DNA from: Streptomyces cyaneus
GTDB taxonomy: Bacteria > Actinomycetota > Actinomycetes > Streptomycetales > Streptomycetaceae
NCBI RefSeq assembly: GCF_004028635.1
Contig: NZ_RQJW01000021.1
Span: forward strand, 1-64,000
DNA length: 64,000 bases
Direction: 5' to 3'
Under the pieces are notes generated by a model. It was not told where the DNA came from. It did no database searches and saw only the letters and a list, made by a program, of their open reading frames with translations. This document shows positions 25,254-32,766 of the stretch, one piece after another; the first letter of the stretch is position 1; the number at the start of each line of letters is the position of its first letter. The position numbers and the translations under genes are program-made.

Positions 25254-25899
25254 CGGGCCGCCGGCGGGTCCTGCGGACGTACGCGGTGCCGCCGACGGCG
25301 ACCAGGCCCACGGCGGCCGCGGCCGTCACCGGTGCGTACGCGGCCGCGGTGTCGACGAGGCCGCCACCGCCCGCGTGCACACCGCCCCTCGGGCCGTCGT
25401 GGTCGCCACGCCCCCATCCTTCGTTGTTGCCGTGGTCCTCGATGTGCCCGCGCGGACCGTGTGCCCCGTTGTGCCGGTCGTCGTGGCACCTGACGCGGAA
25501 GACCTTCTCCTTCGGCGGGTGGCCCGTCACGACCCAGGTGATCTTGTACTGCCCGTCCGCCAGCCCCAGCACATCGGTGTGACCGGCACCCCCTGCCAGC
25601 GCGATGGTGCCGGTGACGGTGGCGGCGGTGGGCAGCGGAGGCTGGGGCGTGATGGTGTACGCGATCGAGGCGAGGATGTCGAAGTTGACCGCGTCGAGGT
25701 AGAACCGGCAGACCACGGGGTCGTCCTTCGAGACCCCGTACGGCACTCCCTCGCGGTGGATCCTGATGTCGCCGTTCTCCCCTTGGGCCGACGCGGTCGG
25801 CGCCGCCACCCACGACGCGCCCGCCGCGGCGAGGGCGGTGAGGACGACTGTGGCGCCCGCGCGGGCGCGGAAGGTTCGTGAGGGTGTCAGGGTGGGCAT
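25240..25899 (-). CDS. Secreted wall-anchored protein, likely sortase substrate
   Basis: A 219-residue exported protein. A signal peptide ends near TASAQG. The mature region starts ENGDIRIHREGVPYGVSKDDPVVCRFYLDAVNFD and then a His/Gly/Asp-rich segment (GHIEDHGNNEGWGRGDHDG). The C terminus has LVDTA, about 19 hydrophobic residues and RRTRRRPDG, which is the order of a cell-wall sorting signal though the motif is not LPXTG. The start ATG 25899 has GAGGAG upstream. It is the first gene of the operon with the sortase. Two Cys residues could form a disulphide. Confidence 0.85.
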   Translation of the reverse strand: MPTLTPSRTFRARAGATVVLTALAAAGASWVAAPTASAQGENGDIRIHREGVPYGVSKDDPVVCRFYLDAVNFDILASIAYTITPQPPLPTAATVTGTIALAGGAGHTDVLGLADGQYKITWVVTGHPPKEKVFRVRCHDDRHNGAHGPRGHIEDHGNNEGWGRGDHDGPRGGVHAGGGGLVDTAAAYAPVTAAAAVGLVAVGGTAYVRRTRRRPDGAA

Positions 25900-26000
25900 G
25901 AACACGCTCCTCGGATTCAGACGATTTTCATACAAATCGCTCTTTCGCCTGACTCTCCTTCACGTGCACGGCGACTCGCCGCACTACGCCCGGCGCGTCG

Positions 26001-27245
26001 TCAGATACCACTCGTCCGGCGGAATCCGGAACGCTTCGGCCGCTCCCGCGCGTCCGTTCCGGACCCTTCGGGCCCCTCGGGCCGCCCCGGCGCCCGCAGC
26101 GCAATGCCCGCCGACAGCAGCAACAGCGCCCCCAGCATCACGAACGGCGCAGCCACACCCGCTACGCCGGCGACCAGACCGGCCGACGCCGGCGCGGCCA
26201 CCTGGCCCAGGCGGTTGCCGGTCAGCCGCAGGGCGAGGGCGGTGGAGCGGGCGCCCTCGGGGGCCGCCTGGACGACCGTCGTCATGGACAGCGGCTGGCC
26301 GACGCCCAGGCAGAAGCCCAGCACCGCCAGCATCAGCGCCAGTGCCCACACCGGCACCGGCAGCGCGATCCCGGCGCACAGCAGGGCCGCCAGCAGACAG
26401 GTCACGGTCAGCAGCAGGGTCCGGCCGAGCAGCCGCAGCAGGGGCGTCAGGACCAGACGGCACGCGATGGTGGCCGCCGCGCGCAGGCTCAGCAGCAGGC
26501 CGATCACGGACGGGGCGATGCCCCGGTGCTCGCCGACCACCGGGAGGTAGGCGGTGAGGATGTCGGTCGCGGACAGCACGGCCAGGCTGATGAAGATACC
26601 GGCGGGCACGCCTCGGGTCCGCAGGATGCGCTGCACGGGGACCCGTTCGCCTTGCTCCTTGCGGGACTTGGCCGTCGTACGGCTCTCTATGCGCCACAGC
26701 GAGGTGAACGCGACCGCGCCGCCCGCGCCCGCCACCAGCAGGGCGAGGGCGCTGGTGCCCGCCATGTCCCGGCCGCCGATCAGCGCGCCCGCGGCGATCG
26801 GCCCGACCAGCTGGCCGAGGGAGGCACCGATGGTGAAGTGACCGAAGTTGCGGTCCTGTTCGTGCGGGGCGGACTGGCGGGCGACGAGCGACTGGGCGCC
26901 GATGACGAAGCAGAGGTGGCCGAGGCCCATCACACCGCTCCAGACGGCCATAGCCCAGAGGGAGTTCGCGAGGCCGCTCATCGCGCAGCCGCCGGATATG
27001 AGGACCACACCGACGGGCAGCAGCGGCGCACAGCGGCCGTGGTCGGTGCGGCGGCCCAGCGGGACGGCCGCGAACAACGGAAGCAGGGCGTACACACCCG
27101 CGATCACACCGATCGCCCGCTCGTCCGCGCCCAACGCCAGCGCCCGGTAGGAGACGGCGGGCCGGGCCATCGACACCGCCCCCTGCGCGAAGCTGAAGGC
27201 GATGACGAGGCGGAGCAGCCAGCCGCGATTCCCACCGGGCGCCAT
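26001..27245 (-). CDS. MFS transporter, probable exporter
   Basis: A 414-residue 12-helix MFS protein. The helix 2-3 loop motif is degenerate (PLGRRTDHGR), with GxxxxxxGQP-like segment GVGQPLSM in the second half. GRRTD and the length place it with drug/sugar efflux-type MFS proteins. AGGAGGACC lies in front of the ATG at 27245. It lies downstream of the citrate transporter on the same strand, with three imperfect 17-bp direct repeats in the 100-bp gap. The substrate is unknown. Confidence 0.88.
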   Translation of the reverse strand: MAPGGNRGWLLRLVIAFSFAQGAVSMARPAVSYRALALGADERAIGVIAGVYALLPLFAAVPLGRRTDHGRCAPLLPVGVVLISGGCAMSGLANSLWAMAVWSGVMGLGHLCFVIGAQSLVARQSAPHEQDRNFGHFTIGASLGQLVGPIAAGALIGGRDMAGTSALALLVAGAGGAVAFTSLWRIESRTTAKSRKEQGERVPVQRILRTRGVPAGIFISLAVLSATDILTAYLPVVGEHRGIAPSVIGLLLSLRAAATIACRLVLTPLLRLLGRTLLLTVTCLLAALLCAGIALPVPVWALALMLAVLGFCLGVGQPLSMTTVVQAAPEGARSTALALRLTGNRLGQVAAPASAGLVAGVAGVAAPFVMLGALLLLSAGIALRAPGRPEGPEGSGTDARERPKRSGFRRTSGI

Positions 27246-27283
27246 GAACGGGTCCTCCTGGAAAGGTACTTGCGGACCAGGTT

Positions 27284-27350
27284 GATTCAGACGGTTGGTT
27301 GAATCAGATGGTTGGTTGAATCAGATCGTTCGTTTGGTTCAGGCGGTTCA
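27284..27350. repeat. Imperfect tandem 17-bp direct repeats
   Basis: GATTCAGACGGTTGGTT (27284-27300) and GAATCAGATGGTTGGTT (27301-27317) are followed by a degenerate third unit from 27318 and part of a fourth ending at the citrate transporter stop. Base composition is lower in GC than the flanks. The repeats sit between citrate transporter and MFS genes, 39 bp upstream of the MFS start, and could be an iterated regulator site. Confidence 0.7.
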
Positions 27351-28760
27351 GATGATGCCGAAGAGCATGCCCGCCGCGAGGATGATCAGGCAGGTGAGCG
27401 CCGCCCACTTCACCACGAACTTGGTGTGGTCGCCGAACTCCACCTTGGCCATGCCGACCAGGACGTACACGGCCGGGACGAGCGGGCTCGACATGTGCAG
27501 CGGCTGGCCGACCAGGGAGGCACGGGCCATCTCCAGCGGGGAGACACCGTGGGCCGCGCCGGCCTCGGCGAGGACCGGGAGGACGCCGAAGTAGAAGCCG
27601 TCGTTCGACATGAAGTAGGTGAGCGGAAGGCTCAGCAGACCGGTGACCAGGGCCATGTGCGGGCCCATGCCCTCGGGGATGACGTCGACCATCCAGCGGG
27701 CCATGTGGTCGACCATGCCGGTGCCCTGAAGGACGCCGGTGAAGACGGCGGCGGCGAAGACCATGCCGGAGACGTTCAGGACGTTGTCGGCGTGGGCGGC
27801 GAGGCGGGCCTTCTGGTCCGGGATGTGCGGGAAGTTCACGGTGAGCACGAGCGCGGCGCCGAGGATGAACAGCACCGGAATCGGCAGCCACTCCATGATC
27901 ATGGCGGTGAGCAGGGTGGCCGTGACCAGCGCGTTGAACCAGTACAGCTTGGGGCGCAGGGTGGCGCGGTTGGGGTCGAGGACCGTGAAGCGCTCCTCCT
28001 CGTCGTCCTCGGCGTCGGTGCCGGAGCCGGCGCCGCCGGAGGCCGCGGGGGTCTTCGAGTCACCGGAGCCGCCGGCACCCACGAGGACCGTCTCGGACTC
28101 CTTCTCCTCGACCTTCTCCTCCACCAGGACCTCGTCCAGCGTCAGCACGCCCAGGCGCTTACGCTCGCGCAGGCCGAGGAAGTACGAGAGGACGAAGACG
28201 CCCAGCAGGCCGACGGCGAGGGCCGGGATCATCGGGACGAAGATGTCGCTGGCGTCGAGCTTGAGTGCGGTGGCGGCGCGGGCGGTCGGGCCGCCCCACG
28301 GCAGGGTGTTCATCACGCCGTTGGCCATGGCGGCGACACCGGTCATCACGACCAGGCTCATCTTCAGGCGCTTGTACAGCGGGTACATCGCCGAGACCGT
28401 GATCATGAAGGTGGTCGAGCCGTCGCCGTCGAGCGAGACGATCGAGGCGAGGATCGCCGTACCGACGACGATCCGCATCGGGTCGGCCTTGGCGAACTTC
28501 AGGATCCCCCGAACGATCGGGTCGAAGAGGCCGACATCGATCATCACACCGAAGTAGACGATCGCGAACATGAGCATCGCCGCGGTGGGGGCGAGGCTGG
28601 TGACGCCGTCGATGACGTAGTCACCGAGCTTGGCGCCCTTTCCGACGAAGACGCAGAACAGTGCCGGAATCAGCACGAGCGCCGCGATCGGCGACATCTT
28701 CTTCATCATGATCAGGACCAGGAAGGTCGCGATCATGGCGAAGCCAAGGATGGTCAGCAT
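27348..28760 (-). CDS. CitMHS family citrate-metal:H+ symporter
   Basis: A 470-residue transporter that takes up citrate complexed with Mg2+ or Ca2+. N-terminal helices include MLTILGFAMIATFLVLIM and IASIVSLDGDGSTTFMI; the SLDGDGSTT and MSNDGFYFGVLPVL segments are hallmarks of CitM/CitH. A long acidic cytoplasmic loop (about 200-265, EEKVEEKESE...DAEDDEEERF) divides the halves. ATG 28760 has TTAGGT as a weak ribosome site, which lies inside one arm of a leader inverted repeat. No two-component system lies beside it. Confidence 0.93.
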   Translation of the reverse strand: MLTILGFAMIATFLVLIMMKKMSPIAALVLIPALFCVFVGKGAKLGDYVIDGVTSLAPTAAMLMFAIVYFGVMIDVGLFDPIVRGILKFAKADPMRIVVGTAILASIVSLDGDGSTTFMITVSAMYPLYKRLKMSLVVMTGVAAMANGVMNTLPWGGPTARAATALKLDASDIFVPMIPALAVGLLGVFVLSYFLGLRERKRLGVLTLDEVLVEEKVEEKESETVLVGAGGSGDSKTPAASGGAGSGTDAEDDEEERFTVLDPNRATLRPKLYWFNALVTATLLTAMIMEWLPIPVLFILGAALVLTVNFPHIPDQKARLAAHADNVLNVSGMVFAAAVFTGVLQGTGMVDHMARWMVDVIPEGMGPHMALVTGLLSLPLTYFMSNDGFYFGVLPVLAEAGAAHGVSPLEMARASLVGQPLHMSSPLVPAVYVLVGMAKVEFGDHTKFVVKWAALTCLIILAAGMLFGII

Positions 28761-28768
28761 GAGTGGAT

Positions 28769-28824
28769 ACCTAACGTTCGCCCTTGAACGACCCACCAGG
28801 GCCGGCGGTGGGACGACGTTAGGT
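28769..28824 (-). promoter_or_regulatory. Structured leader of the citrate transporter gene
   Basis: ACCTAACGT (28769-28777) and ACGTTAGGT (28816-28824) are perfect 9-base inverted repeats, with CCCACC/GGTGGG nested between them. On the transcript the proximal arm contains the UUAGG ribosome-site candidate, so a folded leader would mask it. Alternatively the two arms are a spaced operator. Confidence 0.5.
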
Positions 28825-28879
28825 CTCTTCAAACAGCGTTAACAAGACGTTGACATGCGAGCAATAAGCGCAAAACTCC

Positions 28880-28907
28880 AGGTCAGAGCTTTGCTCAGGT
28901 CAGAGCC
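28880..28907. repeat. Short direct repeat of the oxidoreductase gene end
   Basis: AGGTCAGAGC occurs at about 28880-28889 and again at 28898-28907, the second copy containing the last codons and stop of the molybdopterin oxidoreductase gene. The interval between this point and the citrate transporter start otherwise holds only its leader and promoter. Confidence 0.5.
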
Positions 28908-31147
28908 GTGATCTTTTCGGCCACCGGGACCACTTCGACCGGCACCCCGTTGAGCACCGCGTTGCCCGACAGCGGGTCGAGCAGGCTGCCGTCGAGGAGC
29001 TGGTTGACGTTGACGCCGGGGTCGGCGGCGGCGTGGCTGAGGCGGGTGCCGGGGCGGTCGTGCCCCCAGCCGTGCGGCAGGCTCACCACGCCCGGGCGCA
29101 CGCCGTCGGTGACCTCGGCGGGGGCGGTCACCTCTCCCCCGGCGCCCTTGAGGCGTACGGCCGCCCCGTCCCGTACGCCGAGCCGTTCGGCGTCCTCGGG
29201 GTGGATGTGCAGGGTGCAGCGGTTGGTGCCGCCGGTGAGGGCGGGCACGTTGTGCATCCAGCTGTTGTTGGAGCGCAGATGGCGGCGGCCCACCAGGACC
29301 AGCCCGTCGGGGCGGTCCCGCAGCGCCTCACGGAGGCGGGGCAGGTCGTCGGCGATGGGCTGCGGCAGCAGCTCGACCTTGCCGCTGACGGTCTTCAGCG
29401 GCTGCGGCAGCCGGGATGCGAGCGGTCCGAGGTCGATGCCGTGCGGATGGGCGAGCAGCTTCTGAAGGGTCAGCCCGTCCGGTCGTACGCCGAAGCCGTC
29501 GCCGTACGGGCCGAGGCGCAGCATCAGGTCGAGTCGCCGCTCGGGGCCGTTGACGCCGTCGAGCCGAGCGGCGAGTTCGCGCGGGTCCCGGCCGTGCACG
29601 GGTGAGTGCGGCTCCTTCACCGCCTTGCCGAGGGTCTGGTCGATGACCATCGCGTCGACGGCGGACGGGTCCGCGCCGTGCATGCCCGTGGCGGCCAGGA
29701 TGAGCCGGGCCAGGATCTCGGTCTCGGGCATCCTGCCCGGCTCCAGCGGGACCGCGGGGCGGGTGTAGCGGACCTGGTTGCGCACGGCGAGGGTGTTGAA
29801 GGCGAAGTCGTGGTGCGGGCTCTGCGAGGGCGGGGGCGGCGGCAGCACGACGTCCGCGTGGCGCGAGGTCTCGTTGAGGTACGGGTCGACGCTGACCATG
29901 AAGTCGAGCGAGCCGAGGGCCTTGTCGAGGCGGTCGCCGTCGGGCGCCGACAGGACGGGGTTGGCGGCGATGGAGATGACGGCCCGGATCGGCTCGCCCT
30001 CGGTCGTTGCGGTGTCGATCTCCTCGGCCAGTGCGGAGAGCGGCAACTCACCCTTCGCCTCGGGGTGTTGCCCGACCCGGGAGCGCCAGCGCCCGAGCGC
30101 GAAGCCGTGGCCGGGTCCGGCGGGGCGCGGCGTCTTGTCGGTGGCTGCCTGCGGGAAGAGGGCGCCGCCGGGGCGGTCCAGGTTGCCGGTGAGGATGTTC
30201 AGTACGTCGACCAGCCAGCTGGCCAGCGTGCCGTGCGGGACGGTGCAGCTGCCGATGCGCCCGTAGACGGCGGCGGTGGGGGCGGCGGCGAGTTCGCGGG
30301 CGAGGGTGCGGATCGTGCCGGCGTCCACGTCGCAGGCGCCGGCGACGGCTTCGGGGGTGAAGTCCCGTACGGCGTCCCGGAGTTCGTCGAGCCCCTGGAG
30401 GTGCGGGGTCAGCTCCCGCGGATCGGCGAGCCCCTCCTCGAAGAGCGCGTAGGCCATCGCCGCGAGGAGCAAGGCATCCGTCCCGGGCCGGATCGCGATG
30501 TGCCGGTCGGCGAGTTTGGCGGTGCGGGTGCGGCGCGGGTCGATGACGGTGAGGGTGCCGCCGCGGGCCTTGAGGGCCTTCAGCTTGCCGGGGAAGTCGG
30601 GGGCGGTGCACAGGCTGCCGTTGGACTCCAGCGGGTTGGCGCCGATGAGGAGCAGATGGTCGGTGTGGTCCAGGTCCGGTACCGGGATCGCGTTGGCGTC
30701 GCCGTAGAGCAGGCCGCTGGAGACGTGCTTGGGCATCTGGTCGACCGTGGACGCGGTGAACAGGCTGCGGGTGCGCAGGCCGGCGAGCAGGACCGTCGGG
30801 TAGAGGGCGCCGGCCATGGTGTGCACGTTGGGGTTGCCGAGCACGATGCCCACCGAGTTCGGGCCGTACCGTTCGACGACCGGGCGGATACCGGCGGCGA
30901 CCGCGTCGAAGGCCTCCTCCCAGGTGGCCTCGCGCAACTCGCCGTCCTTGCGCACGAGCGGGGTGCGCAGCCGGTCGGGGTCGCCGTCGACGGCACCGAA
31001 GGAGGCGCCCTTGGGGCAGATGAACCCCTTGCTGAACACGTCGTCGCGGTCACCGCGGGCACCGGTGACCTTCGTCCCCTCGATGGTGAGCGTCAGGCCG
31101 CAGGTGGCCTCGCACAGGGGGCAGATGCGCAGTGCGGTGCGGGACAC
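28895..31147 (-). CDS. Molybdopterin oxidoreductase (formate dehydrogenase/nitrate reductase-like)
   Basis: A 750-residue catalytic subunit. The N-terminal [4Fe-4S] ligands are CPLCEATCG plus the Cys of FICPKG. The core carries the Mo-bis-MGD domain (LLLIGANPLESNGSL, VIDPRRTRTAKLAD, LTGNLDRPGGAL) and the C-terminal dinucleotide-binding domain (LHIHPEDAERLGVRDG, VSLPHGWGHDRPG). There is no signal peptide, so it is cytoplasmic. GTG 31147 has GGGAGG upstream. No electron-transfer subunit or chaperone gene adjoins it. The electron donor and acceptor are unknown. A perfect TetR palindrome lies 48 bp upstream of the start. Confidence 0.93.
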   Translation of the reverse strand: MSRTALRICPLCEATCGLTLTIEGTKVTGARGDRDDVFSKGFICPKGASFGAVDGDPDRLRTPLVRKDGELREATWEEAFDAVAAGIRPVVERYGPNSVGIVLGNPNVHTMAGALYPTVLLAGLRTRSLFTASTVDQMPKHVSSGLLYGDANAIPVPDLDHTDHLLLIGANPLESNGSLCTAPDFPGKLKALKARGGTLTVIDPRRTRTAKLADRHIAIRPGTDALLLAAMAYALFEEGLADPRELTPHLQGLDELRDAVRDFTPEAVAGACDVDAGTIRTLARELAAAPTAAVYGRIGSCTVPHGTLASWLVDVLNILTGNLDRPGGALFPQAATDKTPRPAGPGHGFALGRWRSRVGQHPEAKGELPLSALAEEIDTATTEGEPIRAVISIAANPVLSAPDGDRLDKALGSLDFMVSVDPYLNETSRHADVVLPPPPPSQSPHHDFAFNTLAVRNQVRYTRPAVPLEPGRMPETEILARLILAATGMHGADPSAVDAMVIDQTLGKAVKEPHSPVHGRDPRELAARLDGVNGPERRLDLMLRLGPYGDGFGVRPDGLTLQKLLAHPHGIDLGPLASRLPQPLKTVSGKVELLPQPIADDLPRLREALRDRPDGLVLVGRRHLRSNNSWMHNVPALTGGTNRCTLHIHPEDAERLGVRDGAAVRLKGAGGEVTAPAEVTDGVRPGVVSLPHGWGHDRPGTRLSHAAADPGVNVNQLLDGSLLDPLSGNAVLNGVPVEVVPVAEKITALT

Positions 31148-31194
31148 GGGTCCTCCCGGGGTGGCGGCAGCGGTGACGCATGGACTCAGGCCGA

Positions 31195-31212
31195 GCATAC
31201 CGACCGGTATGC
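31195..31212. promoter_or_regulatory. Perfect TetR-type operator upstream of the molybdopterin oxidoreductase
   Basis: GCATACCG-AC-CGGTATGC is a perfect 8-2-8 palindrome 48 bp upstream of the GTG start at 31147. It is the strongest member of the CGGTATG site family also seen at 3279 and 19938. Confidence 0.8.
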
Positions 31213-31292
31213 ATGGAGGGGAGTCCCCGGCGGGGACGAGGTCGGAAATTCGCGCACCGGCGGCCCGGAGGTCGCGACCGGACCTCTCCGCC

Positions 31293-31372
31293 GGGTACCC
31301 GCGTCAGTCCGGCAACGCGGGCACCCGCGTCAATCCAGCACCGTCCGGTACCCGCGTCAGTCCAGCACCCGC
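31293..31372. repeat. Three tandem copies of the tetR gene end
   Basis: Units of about 26 bp, read on the plus strand as GGTACCCGCGTCAGTCC, GGCACCCGCGTCAATCC and GGTACCCGCGTCAGTCC, lie at 31293, 31320 and 31347. The last contains the true stop of the TetR gene (31357) and its Val-Leu-Asp codons; the others repeat V-L-D-stop downstream. This looks like small tandem duplication of a gene terminus. Confidence 0.65.
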
Positions 31373-31971
31373 GCCAGATACGCCCGCAGCATCTCCCGAG
31401 CCTCCTCGATGACGCGCTCGTCACCCTCCGGCGCCACCCGGAAGGCGAGGTGGACCAGGGTGTCGGCGGTCTCGACCGCGATGAGGAAGATGCGGCGCAG
31501 GTCCTCGTCCGGTTCGCGGTCGAGGTAGCCGGAGAGCAGTTCGGTGAGGCGGTCGGCGACGCGGTGGTTGGGTTCGCTGCGGGTGCCGACCGGGATCTGG
31601 TTGCCGAAGTCGACGAGGGAGAAGCCGGGCGCGGTGCGCTTCATGGCGATGTACTCGTCGAGCACGGCGTCCATGGCCACCCGCCAGCCGCCGTCACCGG
31701 CCCCCTTCAGGCGCTCGGTGATGCGGGCGGTGTAGCGCTCGAGGTTGCGCTGGGCGAGGGCGTCGGCCATCTGGCGTTTGTTGCCGAAGAAGCGGTAGAC
31801 CGAGCCGATGGGAACGCCGGCGCGCTGGGCGACGGCCCGCGTGCTCAGGTCGTCGTAGCCGACCTCGTCGAGGAGGTCGGCACAGGCGTCCAGGATCCTG
31901 GTGAGCCGTTCGGCGCTGCGCCGCTGCACAGGCGCCCGGCGAAGCGTTTCTGGGTGGGGCACGGTCTTCAT
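31357..31971 (-). CDS. TetR family regulator
   Basis: A 204-residue TetR protein. The HTH spans about 20-66 (RLTRILDACADLLDEVGYDDLSTRAVAQRAGVPIGSVYRFFGNKRQM). The remaining domain fits the TetR_C type with FSLVDFGNQIPVGTR. ATG 31971 overlaps the upstream lipoprotein stop in ATGA, and AAAGG lies upstream, so the two are translationally coupled. It is downstream of, not divergent from, its neighbour, and it may act at the palindrome 31195-31212 in front of the oxidoreductase; that link is inferred from proximity only. Confidence 0.92.
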   Translation of the reverse strand: MKTVPHPETLRRAPVQRRSAERLTRILDACADLLDEVGYDDLSTRAVAQRAGVPIGSVYRFFGNKRQMADALAQRNLERYTARITERLKGAGDGGWRVAMDAVLDEYIAMKRTAPGFSLVDFGNQIPVGTRSEPNHRVADRLTELLSGYLDREPDEDLRRIFLIAVETADTLVHLAFRVAPEGDERVIEEAREMLRAYLARVLD

Positions 31972-32606
31972 GATGCCTTTCCGCCTCGGTCCGGTGAACC
32001 TCGACCCCCTGTACGGAGCCGGGTGCCCGGCGCACTCAGTGCCGAGCCCGCCTCGGTCGACGCCGTGGTGGAGGGGGTCGACGTCGGCAGCACGGTCGCC
32101 TCCGCCTCCGACGCCGTGATGTCGGCGGTGCGCTCGACGGGGTCGCCGTCCACCGCCCACACCGTGCCGTCGTCGGCGTACAGGCGGACGGTGACCTTGT
32201 GCGTACCGCGCGGGACGAGGTCGGCCGCGAGGCGGCACTCGGGGGTGCGGAGCCTGGCGATGAGACGGCCGTCCACATAGAGATACGCGAGCCCGCGACC
32301 GGCCACCGCCTGCGCCTTCGTACCGGCGGGCGAGAAGCGGAAGTGGCGAAGGGTCAGCCGCACGTCCCAGGCGCCCTCGTCCGGGTCCGGCTGGACCTCG
32401 ATGCCGACCTCGGGCGCGTCGTCCTCGTCCACCTCGCGGTAGTGCCGCCCGCCGTCGTCGGTGTCGTCGAGGACCTTGCCCACCGGGGAGGGCGACGCGC
32501 CGCTCTCCCCCTGATTCCGGGCATCACTGGAGCCGCAGCCCACGGATCCGGTCAGCAGCAGGACACAGACCGCGGGCACGGCGAGCAGCCTCCGTGTCCA
32601 CGACAT
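31968..32606 (-). CDS. Putative lipoprotein
   Basis: A 212-residue exported protein. The signal peptide RRLLAVPAVCVLLLTGSVGC ends in a Cys in lipobox position, although the -3 residue is Ser and so the lipobox is imperfect. The mature domain (about 45-160) is rich in beta strands: VGIEVQPDPDEGAWDVRLTLRHFRFSP then LAYLYVDGRLIARL and GTHKVTVRLYADDG. A Ser/Thr/Ala-rich low-complexity tail follows. It resembles copper-resistance/YtkA-like extracellular Ig folds, but this is only a guess. It is coupled to the TetR gene by a 4-bp overlap. Confidence 0.82.
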   Translation of the reverse strand: MSWTRRLLAVPAVCVLLLTGSVGCGSSDARNQGESGASPSPVGKVLDDTDDGGRHYREVDEDDAPEVGIEVQPDPDEGAWDVRLTLRHFRFSPAGTKAQAVAGRGLAYLYVDGRLIARLRTPECRLAADLVPRGTHKVTVRLYADDGTVWAVDGDPVERTADITASEAEATVLPTSTPSTTASTEAGSALSAPGTRLRTGGRGSPDRGGKAS

Positions 32607-32704
32607 GCCGGGAGACTAGAACACCCCTCCGACAGCCGGATCCCCCTGAAGTCTGGTCGGGGTCCGGTTCTCGTCGTACTTCCAGAGGAGGATCAGCGGA
32701 ACTC

Positions 32705-32733
32705 TTGCGCTCACGAAACCGCAATCCTACGGT
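32705..32733 (+). promoter_or_regulatory. Promoter of hmgA
   Basis: TTGCGC (32705-32710), a 17-bp spacer and TACGGT (32728-32733) sit 34 bp before the hmgA start, leaving a short leader that includes the AAGGGAG ribosome site. Confidence 0.6.
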
Positions 32734-32766
32734 GAAGCATAGGAATCAGATCTCAAGGGAGCGATC

